The notes beneath the pieces were generated by a model. That model was given only the letters and a program-made list of their open reading frames with translations, was not told the origin of the DNA and searched no databases. Source: an uncultured Garciella sp. (GTDB lineage: Bacteria > Bacillota > Clostridia > Eubacteriales > Garciellaceae). From it: 13,247 bases of DNA. The translations under genes and the position numbers were made by a program. The stretch is taken from assembly GCA_900555725.1 (NCBI GenBank), contig USMD01000052.1, positions 1 through 13,247 of the forward strand, written 5' to 3'. Positions 13,145 through 13,247 of the stretch are shown in pieces (within the stretch, counting starts at the first letter, position 1; each line of letters begins with the position of its first letter).

Positions 13145-13247
13145 TTCATTCCCTCCATTTCAAATTTTTATAATTATTAAATTTTAAAATTCATATTGAT
13201 TTGTAATCTTATTTATTAAATAGATTTTATTTTAATTACTATACTTA

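Noticed and set aside
13145..13247. Promoter upstream of lacA
   Set aside because: The stretch is almost all A and T with many weak matches and no -35/-10 pair at proper spacing that stands out.

Overview
The window is AT-rich, with strong purine-rich Shine-Dalgarno (SD) sites, a TTG start, intrinsic terminators and a T-box leader. It carries a CsoR-CopA-CopZ copper operon and a Gram-positive-type tagatose-6-phosphate pathway. This fits a low-GC Firmicute, most likely an anaerobe of the Clostridia. I cannot name the species from the sequence alone.

Layout, left to right. (1) 1-1361, plus strand: a Na+/H+-coupled dicarboxylate/amino-acid symporter. Its leader can fold so that the SD is paired. 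(2) 1329-4585, minus strand: a copper-efflux operon transcribed leftward as csoR, copA, copZ. It has a good sigma-A-type promoter, a candidate CsoR operator and a terminator. The terminator overlaps the convergent end of the symporter gene, and a 38-codon ORF with a good SD lies across it. (3) 4586-5589, plus strand: an AT-rich divergent spacer with inverted repeats, then a ZIP-family metal importer (zupT-like). A 14-bp CGAA-loop hairpin that can serve both strands follows it. (4) 5618-9111, minus strand: ileS of the long, eukaryote-like type (IleS2). It is preceded by a complete isoleucine T-box leader (specifier AUC, T-box sequence, terminator) and a promoter. (5) 9128-10063, minus strand: a lipoprotein of unknown function with a Gly/Gln tandem repeat and its own terminator. 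(6) 10214-13144, minus strand: lacA, lacB, a class II tagatose-bisphosphate aldolase gene and lacC. Together these form a tagatose-6-phosphate pathway operon.

How the genes work together. The copper module senses Cu(I) (CsoR), moves it in the cytosol (CopZ) and exports it (CopA). The neighbouring ZIP protein handles divalent metals. The operon at the right converts galactose-6-phosphate to tagatose-6-phosphate (LacAB), then to tagatose-1,6-bisphosphate (LacC), then to triose phosphates (the aldolase). The aldolase is the class II GatY/KbaY type, not the class I LacD usual in Gram-positive lac operons. The matching PTS transporter or hydrolase is not in the window and could lie to the right.

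Most unusual parts: a compact, strongly structured element of about 130 bases between lacB and the aldolase gene; the SD-pairing hairpin before the symporter; the small ORF on the copper terminator; and a drop in GC near 10.1-10.2 kb that suggests the sugar operon has a different history from its neighbours. I see no clearly new biological system.
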